NCBI GenBank assembly: GCA_963677885.1
Contig: OY782500.1
Coordinates: 4,712,001-4,776,000 of the forward strand
Source of the DNA: UBA1351 sp963677885
GTDB taxonomy: Bacteria; Bacillota; Clostridia; Lachnospirales; Vallitaleaceae
Length of the DNA stretch: 64,000 bases
Direction of reading: 5' to 3'
Within the stretch, counting starts at the first letter, position 1. The number at the start of each line of letters is the position of its first letter. This document shows positions 8,141 through 15,940 of this stretch, piece after piece. The translations under genes and the position numbers were made by a program. The notes below the pieces were generated by a model. It was not told where the DNA came from. It made no database searches and saw only the letters and a list, made by a program, of their open reading frames with translations.

Positions 8141-8305
8141 ATGAAAAAATACGTATGTAGTGTATGTCAGTGGGTTTATGATCCAGAAGTAGGCGATCCA
8201 GATGGTGGTATTGCACCAGGTACTGCATTTGAAGATATTCCAGATGATTGGGTATGTCCACTTTGCGGTGTTGGTAAAGAGGATTTTGAACTCGTAGAAG
8301 AATAA
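8141..8305 (+). CDS. Rubredoxin
   Basis: A 54-residue one-iron electron carrier of the cytoplasm. The two CxxC loops that bind iron are CSVC and CPLCG, with the conserved aromatic and acidic context WVYDPEVGDPDGGI and DDWVCPLC. The start is ATG 8141: AGGAGG at 8127-8132 gives eight bases of spacing, whereas ATG 8135 would leave only two. It is divergent from fprA and probably feeds it electrons; the fur-type gene follows after 17 bases in the same transcript. Both promoters in the divergent gap carry Fur/PerR-like boxes. Confidence 0.96.
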   Translation: MKKYVCSVCQWVYDPEVGDPDGGIAPGTAFEDIPDDWVCPLCGVGKEDFELVEE

Positions 8306-8322
8306 TATAAGGAGTGCATCGT

Positions 8323-8742
8323 ATGAATGTAAATCAAATCACCGATTTACTGAATGCACATGATATAAAACCATCCTATCAACGAATTAAGGTTTACGAA
8401 GTCTTGATACACCGTGACCAGCATCCAACTGCTGAAATGATTTATCAAGACTTGGTAGACACCATTCCTACCTTATCAAAGACAACCATATACAATACCT
8501 TGAAGAAATTTGTCGAACGGGGGATTGTCAATGTCGTTGCAGTTGATAACAATGAAGTGCTTTATGATCCTGTTCTTGAAGAACACGGCCACTTCAGATG
8601 CAGGGTATGTGGACGGATGTACAATTTTGATATCCCGGACGAGGACATAGTCCCCGGTGATTTAGATGGATTTGTCATTGAACGCCGACATATTTTGCTA
8701 AAAGGAATTTGTAAAGAATGTAAAAAAGGATCCTTGTCCTAG
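8323..8742 (+). CDS. Fur-family metal-dependent repressor, PerR-like
   Basis: A 139-residue winged-helix regulator. DNA-binding part about 1-80 (SYQRIKVYEVL, HPTAEMIYQDL, LSKTTIYNTLKKF); dimerisation and metal part about 82-139. Structural zinc cysteines are C93/C96 and C130/C133. Aligning to B. subtilis PerR with a constant offset of three gives H34, D82, H88 and H90 for the regulatory site ligands H37, D85, H91 and H93, but the fifth ligand D104 is replaced by Asn101 (MYNFDIP). ATG 8323 has AAGGAG eight bases upstream; a GTG at 8314 is inside that site. It is co-transcribed with rubredoxin and probably controls the nearby Fur/PerR-type boxes. PerR versus Fur is not settled by sequence alone. 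Confidence 0.88.
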   Translation: MNVNQITDLLNAHDIKPSYQRIKVYEVLIHRDQHPTAEMIYQDLVDTIPTLSKTTIYNTLKKFVERGIVNVVAVDNNEVLYDPVLEEHGHFRCRVCGRMYNFDIPDEDIVPGDLDGFVIERRHILLKGICKECKKGSLS

Positions 8743-8758
8743 ACAGGGATCCTTTTTT
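8722..8758 (+). terminator. Intrinsic terminator after the fur-type gene
   Basis: Perfect 12-base stem AAAAAAGGATCC (8722-8733) with GGATCCTTTTTT (8747-8758). The stop codon of the regulator (8740-8742) lies in the loop. Confidence 0.9.
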
Positions 8759-8815
8759 GTTGGCAGATATCAGTGACAGTTAAGACACAAAAAAGTATAA
8801 CTTATCCACCAAAGC

Positions 8816-8858
8816 TTGTGAAGACATTTTCCTTATACTATAATGATAATGATTTCAA
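8816..8858 (+). promoter_or_regulatory. Promoter of the nfeD-flotillin unit with Fur-type hexamer array
   Basis: TTGTGA (8816-8821), 17-base spacer, perfect TATAAT (8839-8844). The -10 element is the first of three consecutive Fur-like hexamers TATAAT-GATAAT-GATTTC (8839-8856); the segment 8844-8858 matches 11 of 14 positions of the 7-1-7 pattern. Binding there would block transcription. A leader of about 135 bases follows, in which GATGAT near 8888 could pair with ATCATC near 8937. Confidence 0.5.
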
Positions 8859-8986
8859 TAGAGGATTTATCCTTATAGTGAAACATCGATGATTCATAGG
8901 TGATGTCCATAATCAAGTATATACTTATTTATAGCATCATCATTGAAAAGTACCTGTAAACCTAGACCAAGTAAAGGAGGGGTATT

Positions 8987-9676
8987 ATGACAGAGTGGTG
9001 GAATGAGCTTGGCATAATCAAACAGATTTTCTATACAGTTGCTATGCCTGCAACCATTATCCTTTTGGTCCAGTCAATCATGTCAATCATAGGTTTATCT
9101 GACTTTGAGTCAGGAGTAGACGGTATGGATGCAGATGGTTTGGATGGGCTTGACGGATTAGAAAATCTAAGTGCTATTGACGAATTGAATGCTCTTGATG
9201 AACTAAATGCCCTTGGTGATCTGGATGGACTTGATGAATTAGACGGTGCAGCTATGGAAGAAGGATTCACCGGTGATTTCAGATTTTTTACCATTCGTGG
9301 AATCATTGCCTTTTTCTCTGTGTTTGGTTGGACCGGAGCGGCACTTGCAGATGTGATTCATCCTGTCTTTGCTCTTGTCTTTGCCTTGATGGCAGGACTT
9401 GGCGCTATGTTTGTTATTGGATATATGTTCTATCTCATGACAAAACTCCAGTCATCAGGTAATATTAATTATGATAATTGTGTCGGCAAAACCGGCGAAG
9501 TTTACTTGACTATTCCACCTAACAAACAGGGTAAGGGTAAGGTCACACTAACCGTTCAGGAAAGATTAATCGAAGTAAATGCTGTTACCCTAGATGAGGG
9601 GCCAATTAGGTCTGGAGATACAGTCCTCGTTCGTGCCGTCTTATCTGATCACACAGCAGTTGTAGAGAGAGTTTAA
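8987..9676 (+). CDS. NfeD-like membrane protein with acidic leucine-rich hexapeptide repeat
   Basis: A 229-residue partner of the flotillin encoded next, comparable in arrangement to B. subtilis YuaF-FloT. Predicted layout: membrane segment about 12-36, a loop 37-101, membrane segments about 102-122 and 127-152, then a soluble C-terminal OB-fold-like NfeD domain from about 160 (VGKTGEVYLTI, IEVNAVT, GDTVLVRAV). NfeD proteins are thought to help organise flotillin assemblies. The loop is unusual: about residues 45-88 are an acidic repeat built from LDELNA/LDELDG-type hexamers with leucine at every third position. AGGAGG precedes ATG 8987. The promoter carries Fur-like hexamers. Family assignment rests on the C-terminal domain and the neighbour. 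Confidence 0.78.
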   Translation: MTEWWNELGIIKQIFYTVAMPATIILLVQSIMSIIGLSDFESGVDGMDADGLDGLDGLENLSAIDELNALDELNALGDLDGLDELDGAAMEEGFTGDFRFFTIRGIIAFFSVFGWTGAALADVIHPVFALVFALMAGLGAMFVIGYMFYLMTKLQSSGNINYDNCVGKTGEVYLTIPPNKQGKGKVTLTVQERLIEVNAVTLDEGPIRSGDTVLVRAVLSDHTAVVERV

Positions 9677-9685
9677 ATTGTAAGT

Positions 9686-9772
9686 TAGTCTGGTCGTAAA
9701 TCTAAAGATATACTGCCAGGCTTGCAACCTAGTCTGGTCGTAAACTGACGATTTACTGCCGGGCTTGCAACC
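9686..9772 (+). repeat. Two tandem 44/43-base hairpin repeats in the flotillin leader
   Basis: Copy 1 (9686-9729) and copy 2 (9730-9772) share TAGTCTGGTCGTAAA at the left and ACTGCC(A/G)GGCTTGCAACC at the right, but differ in the middle. Each folds: CTGG pairs with CCAG in copy 1 and with CCGG in copy 2 (U-A replaced by U-G), then GTA with TAC, then different but self-complementary inner stems (GTAAATC/GATATAC with one mismatch; GTAAA/TTTAC). Conservation of pairing despite sequence change suggests RNA structure. The second copy ends directly at the AGGAGG site of the flotillin gene. Confidence 0.65.
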
Positions 9773-9784
9773 TAGGAGGAAGAT

Positions 9785-11197
9785 ATGAAACCAGAGATAA
9801 TGATTCTTATAACCGTTATTGTTTTGTTGTTGTTTACTACATTAGTTGTAATTTTATCCAGATACCGCCGTTGTCCTTCAGACCGTGTGTTAGTTATTTA
9901 TGGTAAGATTGGAGGAGGCGACCAAAGTTCCAAATGTATACATGGTGGTGCCGCCTTTATATGGCCGGTACTCCAGCACTATGAATTCATGGATTTGACT
10001 CCCATTTCCATTAATGTAGACCTTAGAAATGCCTTATCCAAGCAAAACATCCGTGTTGATGTACCTTCCAGATTTACAGTTGGTATTTCAACGGAACCAG
10101 GCATCATGCAAAATGCTGCTGAACGTCTTCTTGGACTTAAATTAAATGAAGTGGAAGAACTTGCAAAAGATATTATCTTCGGTCAGTTGCGTTTAGTTGT
10201 AGCAACCATGGACATTGAAGAAATCAATACAGACCGTGACAAGTTCCTTGATGCTGTATCCAGAAACGTTGAATCTGAACTTAAGAAAATTGGTTTAAGA
10301 CTGATTAACGTTAACGTTACAGATATTATGGATGAATCAGGATATATTGAAGCCCTTGGTAAAGAGGCAGCTGCAAAAGCTATCAACGACGCCAAGAAAA
10401 GCGTTGCTGAAAAAGATAGAGACGGTTCTATCGGTGAAGCAGAAGCCAAGAAGGACGAAAGAATCCGGGTTGCAGCTGCCAACTCAATAGCTATCGAAGG
10501 TGAGAACCAGGCTAGAGTTACGATTGCACAATCAGAATCAACCAAACGACAACGTGAAGCGGAAGCTCTTAAAGAAGCAACAGCATCTGAAAAAGTTCAG
10601 GCTGCACTTGCTCTTAAAGAGGCTTATGAATCTGAAAAAGAAGCTGAGCTTGCCCGTGCTTCCAAAGAAAAGGCGACGCAAGAAGCTGATATTATCGTTC
10701 AGGCTGAAATTGAAAAACGACGTTTGGAAATCGCTGCTGAGGCAGATGCAGAACAATCCAGACGACGTGCAAAAGGTGAAGCTGACGCTATTTATGCCAA
10801 AATGGAAGCACAGGCCCGTGGTAACTGGGAAATACTTTCCAAACAGGCCCAAGGTTTCAGTGAAATGGTTCGAGCTGCAGGTTCATCCAATGACGCTGTT
10901 CGCCTTCTTATTGCTGATAAAATGGAAGAATTGGTTAAAGTACAGGTTGAAGCCGTTAAGAACCTTAAAATTGATAAAGTTACAGTTTGGGATTCAGGAA
11001 ATGGTGCAGAAAACGGTAAATCTGCAACGGCTAATTTTCTATCAGGTATGATGAAATCCATCCCTCCAATGAACGATATGTTTGATATGGCGGGTATGGA
11101 TCTGCCCAACTATTTAGGTACTAAACAAGAGGCTCCCTTGCCAGTTCATGAAGACAAGCCTGAAGTTCCTAATGAAGATGAGTTTGAAAATATCTAA
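9785..11197 (+). CDS. Flotillin-family protein (SPFH/Band 7), FloT-like
   Basis: A 470-residue membrane scaffold of the flotillin family, which organises functional membrane microdomains. The N-terminus is a hydrophobic segment (about 5-26), followed by an SPFH domain (about 30-185) and a long Glu/Ala/Lys-rich coiled coil (about 200-385) with repeated EAE, KEA and EKE patterns typical of flotillins; a methionine- and proline-rich tail follows. Length and order agree with B. subtilis FloT. The gene follows the NfeD-like gene after 108 bases that contain two tandem hairpin repeats, and has AGGAGG before ATG. A terminator follows. The family is certain; a specific partner set is not known here. 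Confidence 0.92.
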   Translation: MKPEIMILITVIVLLLFTTLVVILSRYRRCPSDRVLVIYGKIGGGDQSSKCIHGGAAFIWPVLQHYEFMDLTPISINVDLRNALSKQNIRVDVPSRFTVGISTEPGIMQNAAERLLGLKLNEVEELAKDIIFGQLRLVVATMDIEEINTDRDKFLDAVSRNVESELKKIGLRLINVNVTDIMDESGYIEALGKEAAAKAINDAKKSVAEKDRDGSIGEAEAKKDERIRVAAANSIAIEGENQARVTIAQSESTKRQREAEALKEATASEKVQAALALKEAYESEKEAELARASKEKATQEADIIVQAEIEKRRLEIAAEADAEQSRRRAKGEADAIYAKMEAQARGNWEILSKQAQGFSEMVRAAGSSNDAVRLLIADKMEELVKVQVEAVKNLKIDKVTVWDSGNGAENGKSATANFLSGMMKSIPPMNDMFDMAGMDLPNYLGTKQEAPLPVHEDKPEVPNEDEFENI

Positions 11198-11258
11198 AAA
11201 GTCCAAACTATTCAGATAGGGAAAGTCAGAGACCTTTCTAGCTGAGAAAATAACAATC

Positions 11259-11316
11259 AAAAAAAGAGGCTAATCAGGGCTTGGGAAACCAAAAACCTGC
11301 ATCTAGCTTCTTTTTT
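11259..11316 (+). terminator. Intrinsic terminator after flotillin
   Basis: AAAAAAGAGGCTA (11259-11272, one bulged base) pairs with TAGCTTCTTTTTT (11304-11316), enclosing a loop that itself contains TTGG/CCAA. Confidence 0.75.
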
Positions 11317-11392
11317 GTTTGACTAAGCTTCATACCAGTCAGATATTTCAACTTTAACCCTTCATTTTCCCTAATGACATGCATGATTAAAG

Positions 11393-11421
11393 TTGTCATC
11401 TGCCATATATTTAGCTATAAT
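11393..11421 (+). promoter_or_regulatory. Promoter of the lacI-DUF6873-radical SAM unit
   Basis: TTGTCA (11393-11398), 17-base spacer, perfect TATAAT (11416-11421), 80 bases upstream of the LacI start codon. Confidence 0.7.
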
Positions 11422-11501
11422 AAAGGTTAGGACTGTAAAAGTTTAAAAGAAAATTTTTATGAGGGTAGATATCTGTACATTAAAAAGAAAGAGGATCGGA
11501 T

Positions 11502-12530
11502 ATGCCAAATATTTACGATGTAGCAAAAGAGGCAGGGGTTTCACGAAGCACGGTATCCCGTGTTATTAACAATCAAAAGTCAGTAAAAGATGATAAACGA
11601 GAGCGGGTATTGGCTGCGATTGCAAAACTGAATTATACACCGAATGCAACGGCAAGGGCACTGGCGATGAACAGGACCAATACGATTGGTGTTATTGCCA
11701 GAAGGCTAACAGATAATTTTAATGCTGAGTTTATTTCGAGTGTCCACGACGCGGCTGATGAAAATCATTATGGCGCAATATTTTGTATGCGTACCATTCA
11801 AGACCAGGCAAACATTAATTACATTGATTTCTTAAACAAAAAAGTCGACGGTTTTATTTTCATTGGAGAAGAAACTGTCACGGAAGATGAGTTGAAAAGT
11901 CTGGCTACTTCTGAAATTCCTGTTGTTGCAATGGAAAGTACCCATCCGGTAGACTCCATAACATATATTACGGTAGATAACTTTAATTCAGCCTATAGAT
12001 CCGTTGAATACTTGGTATCATTAGGTCACAAAAAGATTGTCAACCTGTCAACGACTGATATGACTCAGGAAAAAGATTTAAGAGCAGCGGCCTATGAGGA
12101 AGCTATTAAGAAGTCTCAACTGGACTATATAAAAAGTTTTGATATATCCTACGAAGTCGATGAAGCAAAAGCCCATCTTAAAATGATTATTCCACAACTA
12201 ATAGAAGATGGTGTGACAGCTGCTTTCTGCTTTAATAATATGATTGCTACTATGTTTTCAGAAGCTTTGATTGGTCATGGTATTCGAATACCAGAGGATT
12301 TTTCAGTAGTAGGATTTGATGATATCGAGTATAGGCATTTATCGGATCTTCCCCTGCCAAGGCTAACATCCAGTAAGCAACCACAAAAAGAAATGGCTTC
12401 TTACGCTGTAGAGGAGCTTATTAAGCAGATCGAAAGACCAAAAGATACGCCTATTGAATCGGCAAGCAAGGAATTTAAGTGTCAGTTGAACATCCGTCAA
12501 TCCACGGGAGTAGTTCCTCACAATGATTAG
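11502..12530 (+). CDS. LacI-family transcriptional regulator
   Basis: A 342-residue repressor with the LacI helix-turn-helix at the N-terminus (IYDVAKEAGVSRSTVSRVIN), the hinge region (YTPNATARALAMNRTNTIGV) and a periplasmic-binding-protein-like effector domain (about 60-335) ending in VVGFDDIEY and PLPRLTSSKQP blocks. Such proteins usually sense a sugar or nucleoside. Its targets are unclear: it overlaps the DUF6873 gene by eight bases, and the closest sugar gene is the GPH symporter 3.4 kb downstream. The start ATG follows AGAGGA. It could be purely local or act at a distance. Confidence 0.92.
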   Translation: MPNIYDVAKEAGVSRSTVSRVINNQKSVKDDKRERVLAAIAKLNYTPNATARALAMNRTNTIGVIARRLTDNFNAEFISSVHDAADENHYGAIFCMRTIQDQANINYIDFLNKKVDGFIFIGEETVTEDELKSLATSEIPVVAMESTHPVDSITYITVDNFNSAYRSVEYLVSLGHKKIVNLSTTDMTQEKDLRAAAYEEAIKKSQLDYIKSFDISYEVDEAKAHLKMIIPQLIEDGVTAAFCFNNMIATMFSEALIGHGIRIPEDFSVVGFDDIEYRHLSDLPLPRLTSSKQPQKEMASYAVEELIKQIERPKDTPIESASKEFKCQLNIRQSTGVVPHND

Positions 12531-13242
12531 ATATGCATTTGCATCTAATGATATGTATGACTATTTGCAGGCTGAACTAAAGAAAGATTTCGAATTGGTT
12601 TTGCTTGATGAGAACAATAAATGTTACAAGTCAGTTGCTAAACATCCAGATATTCAGATGCTGGCCGTTGATCATCACCTTTTTGTTGACCAGAGCCTTG
12701 TCCCAGATAGAAGATCCTGGATAAGCGGAACCAATCCTGAATATCTGCATATACTGGCTTCAAACCTTGGACCTAAATACCCGGATTCAGTACCCTTTAA
12801 CGGCAAAATATACAAGAAGTCTTTTATTCATAACTTGAAGGCTACATCTCCAGAAATCCTGATGTTTTTGGAAGAAAACGGTTATGACAAAATTCATGTG
12901 AATCAAGGCTATACAAATTGTTCTTTAATTATGTTGCCAGGTGGAAGAGGTATAAGTGCAGACAAGGGTATAAGTGATAGACTTAAAGAGAATTACTATG
13001 ACATACTTCTGATTGAGGAAGGCCATATTATACTCAAAGGAATGGAATATGGTTTTATTGGAGGTTGTTGTGGTGTTTATAACCATAAAATTTATGTGAA
13101 CGGGGACCTTGATTCTCATCCTGATGGCCAAAGGATGAGGTCTTTTATGACGGCTAGTGAAATGGAAATATTTGAAGTTAAGGACCAACCCTTAACAGAT
13201 ATTGGTTCCATTGTTTTTTGGGAGGCTGAAGATGCCGGGTAG
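12523..13242 (+). CDS. DUF6873 family protein (GME-fold-like)
   Basis: A 239-residue cytoplasmic protein that I assign, with moderate confidence, to the DUF6873 family described as having a guanidino-modifying-enzyme (GME) fold. Visible conserved-looking blocks are SLIMLPGGRGISADKGI, HIILKGMEYGFIGGCCGVY and DLDSHPDGQRM. The double cysteine in GGCCG sits near the C-terminus, where arginine-deiminase-like enzymes keep the catalytic cysteine; that functional parallel is inference. The reaction is unknown. It overlaps the LacI gene by eight bases and the radical SAM gene by eleven, so the three are translated from one message. Confidence 0.6.
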   Translation: MIRYAFASNDMYDYLQAELKKDFELVLLDENNKCYKSVAKHPDIQMLAVDHHLFVDQSLVPDRRSWISGTNPEYLHILASNLGPKYPDSVPFNGKIYKKSFIHNLKATSPEILMFLEENGYDKIHVNQGYTNCSLIMLPGGRGISADKGISDRLKENYYDILLIEEGHIILKGMEYGFIGGCCGVYNHKIYVNGDLDSHPDGQRMRSFMTASEMEIFEVKDQPLTDIGSIVFWEAEDAG

Positions 13243-14278
13243 AATGAATATACCAATATTTATACCTCATTTTGGATGTAAAAATGACTGTGTTTTTTGT
13301 AATCAAAGAAAGATCAGCGGTCATGATCATGTAGCTGATATGGATGTCTTAAGAGATTTTATTGAGGAGTCTGTTAAAACCAAGGGAAACAGAGAAGTTG
13401 AGATCGCTTTTTTTGGTGGCAGTTTTACAGGCCTGGATATGGAAATTCAGAAGGAGTATCTGGACTTGGCAAAAGAGTATGTGACTCGATATAATTTACG
13501 GGGCATTCGTTTTTCAACCAGACCGGATTATATTTCTGAATCCATTATGGAGATGCTTTTGGATTATCCGGTAGTGGCCATAGAACTGGGGATTCAATCC
13601 ATGGATGAAGATGTTCTAAGGATGAGTAAACGAAACCATAACGTAGACCAGGTATATAAAGCAGTTGAGCTAATCAGAGATTATGATATGGAGTTAGGTG
13701 TCCAGATGATGCTGGGTCTTCCGGGGGATACCTATGACAAGTCAATGGAGACCTGCCGTAAACTTATTGGATTTAATCCAGATACTGTCCGCATATATCC
13801 AACCTTGGTTATTGAAGATACTGAGCTGGCCCATATGTATCAAAGGGGAGACTATGAACCCCTGTCATTAGATATGGCGGTGACTTGGACTGCCAGGGTT
13901 TTATCAGCATTTAAAAACTGTGGTATCAATGTAATTCGAGTTGGTCTTCAGGACAATGAAGACCTTAAAGGTCAAGCAAGACTGGCAGGACCCTATCACC
14001 CTGCATTTAAAGAGTTGGTTCTAGATGAGATGGTTTTCTTGTCCCTTATGGAACAGATGGAATTTATTAATGAAAGCTGTAAAGACGGATCAGAAGCCCC
14101 CTGTTATGAACTTGCAGGTGGACAAGGGATTTATCAGCGTTTGATTGGTCATAAGAAAGGAAATGTAAAACGCTTCCAAGAAAAAGGCATCCGACTCAAG
14201 CAGGACAAAAACTTGAACTCTGATACCTTTTGGTTAACTAGAATAAATGGTGGTACAGTTCTTACCGGTGTTTTTTGA
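13232..14278 (+). CDS. Radical SAM protein, Elp3-like
   Basis: A 348-residue radical SAM enzyme. The [4Fe-4S]-SAM motif is CKNDCVFC (C16-x3-C20-x2-C23), followed by FFGGSFTGLD, STRPDYIS, VAIELGIQSMDEDVL and MMLGLPGDT, the pattern of the Elp3/HemN-like branch. It lacks the acetyltransferase half of true Elp3, as do many short bacterial members, so a tRNA-modification role is only a guess. ATG 13232 is chosen because GGGAGG (13220-13225) lies six bases upstream; it overlaps the DUF6873 gene. Its 3' end overlaps the convergent diguanylate cyclase gene by 45 bases, an unusual but plausible arrangement as both proteins look intact. Confidence 0.85.
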   Translation: MPGRMNIPIFIPHFGCKNDCVFCNQRKISGHDHVADMDVLRDFIEESVKTKGNREVEIAFFGGSFTGLDMEIQKEYLDLAKEYVTRYNLRGIRFSTRPDYISESIMEMLLDYPVVAIELGIQSMDEDVLRMSKRNHNVDQVYKAVELIRDYDMELGVQMMLGLPGDTYDKSMETCRKLIGFNPDTVRIYPTLVIEDTELAHMYQRGDYEPLSLDMAVTWTARVLSAFKNCGINVIRVGLQDNEDLKGQARLAGPYHPAFKELVLDEMVFLSLMEQMEFINESCKDGSEAPCYELAGGQGIYQRLIGHKKGNVKRFQEKGIRLKQDKNLNSDTFWLTRINGGTVLTGVF

Positions 14279-15706
14279 TTGATAGAGGGCCTTGTCAGCA
14301 TGACTGATCATGGCCTCAATATTGGTGGAGTCCTTATAGGAAGCTACTCCGAAACTTGCGGTTACCTGGTAACCGTTTTTTAATTGGAAGGTATAGCTTT
14401 CAATGTTTTTCCTTAGTTTTTCTGCTACCTGAAAGGCTGTTTTGCCTTCGCAGTGTGACAGGAGCACCAGGAATTCTTCGCCTCCCCATCTGAATAAGTA
14501 GTCTGTTGTACGAAGGGAATTCTTAAGAATTGCAGCGAATTCAACGAGAACCTGATCACCAGTATTGTGGCCAAGGGTATCATTGATGGATTTAAAATTA
14601 TCTATATCAATCAGAATGACTGAAAACATATAATTATAGCGATGATATTCATAAATATTGTGTTTGATAACTTCAAAAAACTTATGGCGATTATAGACCT
14701 TGGTAAGGTTGTCTGTATAAGAAAAGTTATAAAGGTAATGGAGAATGTAATAGATAAACCCTATAACAACCAAGAGTATAATGTATAGAATGGCAAAAAG
14801 GCTAACATTCATAATTAATGAGTTTTCAAGACTTGTTAGGGTGGTATTGCTTTTAAAATAGACGTAGTAACCAGGGTTTGTCGTATCACCGTCAAAATCT
14901 GATATATGGACAAAAATCAAGGAATAGTAGGAACCTCTAATTTCCCGGTTACGGGTGAAATTATCGTTGGCCATAAGAGGTTCGTAGATTGTTGAAGCCA
15001 CCTGGTTTTGAAAGTCCACGAGAACAGTATAGTCGTGTAAACTTGTAAATTGACTGATATTGGCCATAAGTCTCGAATCCATAAGATAATTGTCACCATA
15101 TGGAGAGGGCATATAGATGGCATCGGATAAGTTTCCTTCAGTCATCTGGTCTTTGGCAAAGATAGTGAATACCTGTTGCCTGGTAGCTGAGTCAAGGGTT
15201 TTACAGATTACAGAATAGGGAACCTTATATTCCAGATAGCCAATGAGGTCCCTACCACTGTGAATGGTATAAGTGTAAGTTTTAGAAATTTCTTTCGCAT
15301 CAGTGATTGAGGCCTCGGTAATTAGATTGTTATTCTTATCATAAAGTGATACAGAAGAGAATTGGTTTTCTGCAGCTTTATTAATGGATGTGGTTAATAT
15401 TTCATTCAGTTTGTTTTCGGAGAGATCTTTTAGTTCATCGTTTTGAAGGTAGGACTCAAGAAAACTTGTAAAACCATTGTGCTCATCAATAAGCTCCCGA
15501 TGATACATGGTGGCCAAATTTTGAAAGAGAATTTCAATGGTATTGATATCCTGATTAAGGTCATTATAGAGCTGACGGCTTAATTTTTTAACATCTTGTT
15601 GGTGGGTATTATATTGATTGTAGATGAGAAGAGCAAACAAAAGGGTAATGAATATTACTGTTATTGTTATGATAAGTTTTAATTTACTAAAAATCCGTAC
15701 CATCAT
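14234..15706 (-). CDS. Membrane-bound diguanylate cyclase with extracytoplasmic sensor
   Basis: Makes the second messenger c-di-GMP. The 490-residue protein has a membrane segment (about 10-28), an extracytoplasmic sensor region (about 35-295, probably Cache-like), a second membrane segment (about 298-323) and a GGDEF domain (about 335-490). The active site is intact (RWGGEEF), the substrate helix has DIDNFKSINDTLGH, and the product-inhibition I-site RTTD lies five residues before GGEEF, the standard spacing. AGGAG lies just before ATG-ATG; the second ATG (15703) has better spacing. No EAL or HD-GYP partner or c-di-GMP riboswitch is visible in the window. It is transcribed alone. Confidence 0.92.
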   Translation of the reverse strand: MMVRIFSKLKLIITITVIFITLLFALLIYNQYNTHQQDVKKLSRQLYNDLNQDINTIEILFQNLATMYHRELIDEHNGFTSFLESYLQNDELKDLSENKLNEILTTSINKAAENQFSSVSLYDKNNNLITEASITDAKEISKTYTYTIHSGRDLIGYLEYKVPYSVICKTLDSATRQQVFTIFAKDQMTEGNLSDAIYMPSPYGDNYLMDSRLMANISQFTSLHDYTVLVDFQNQVASTIYEPLMANDNFTRNREIRGSYYSLIFVHISDFDGDTTNPGYYVYFKSNTTLTSLENSLIMNVSLFAILYIILLVVIGFIYYILHYLYNFSYTDNLTKVYNRHKFFEVIKHNIYEYHRYNYMFSVILIDIDNFKSINDTLGHNTGDQVLVEFAAILKNSLRTTDYLFRWGGEEFLVLLSHCEGKTAFQVAEKLRKNIESYTFQLKNGYQVTASFGVASYKDSTNIEAMISHADKALYQSKNTGKNCTTIYSS

Positions 15707-15854
15707 AGTCTCCTATTAGCCTGATATTCATGTTTACAAAATATTACCCTAACTTATCTTATTATATATGAGGCCCAGTTAACTTACAATATGATATTTC
15801 CGGCTTATGATACCTTAAAAGAGGTTAATACCTTAATATGGGGCTGAAAATAAT

Positions 15855-15869
15855 ACTTTTAATAAAAGT
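15855..15869. promoter_or_regulatory. Perfect 7-1-7 palindrome upstream of the symporter gene
   Basis: ACTTTTA-A-TAAAAGT is a perfect palindrome 71 bases before the symporter start codon. It might be an operator; no regulator can be assigned, and AT-rich palindromes arise easily by chance. Confidence 0.25.
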
Positions 15870-15940
15870 TTAATAGAAATAATATGGTCATCGTTAGGGT
15901 TTCGTGATAGGATAGAAGCCATGAATCCGGAGGATATAGA

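Larger units (their letters stand above)
11198..11501. other. Intergenic region between flotillin and lacI genes
   Basis: This 304-base gap holds the flotillin terminator (11259-11316) and the promoter of the LacI gene (11393-11421). I see no reading frame or further repeat in it. Confidence 0.7.

Noticed and set aside
9686..9772. Tandem repeats as a CRISPR array
   Set aside because: Only two adjacent units with no spacers between them and no cas genes in the window.
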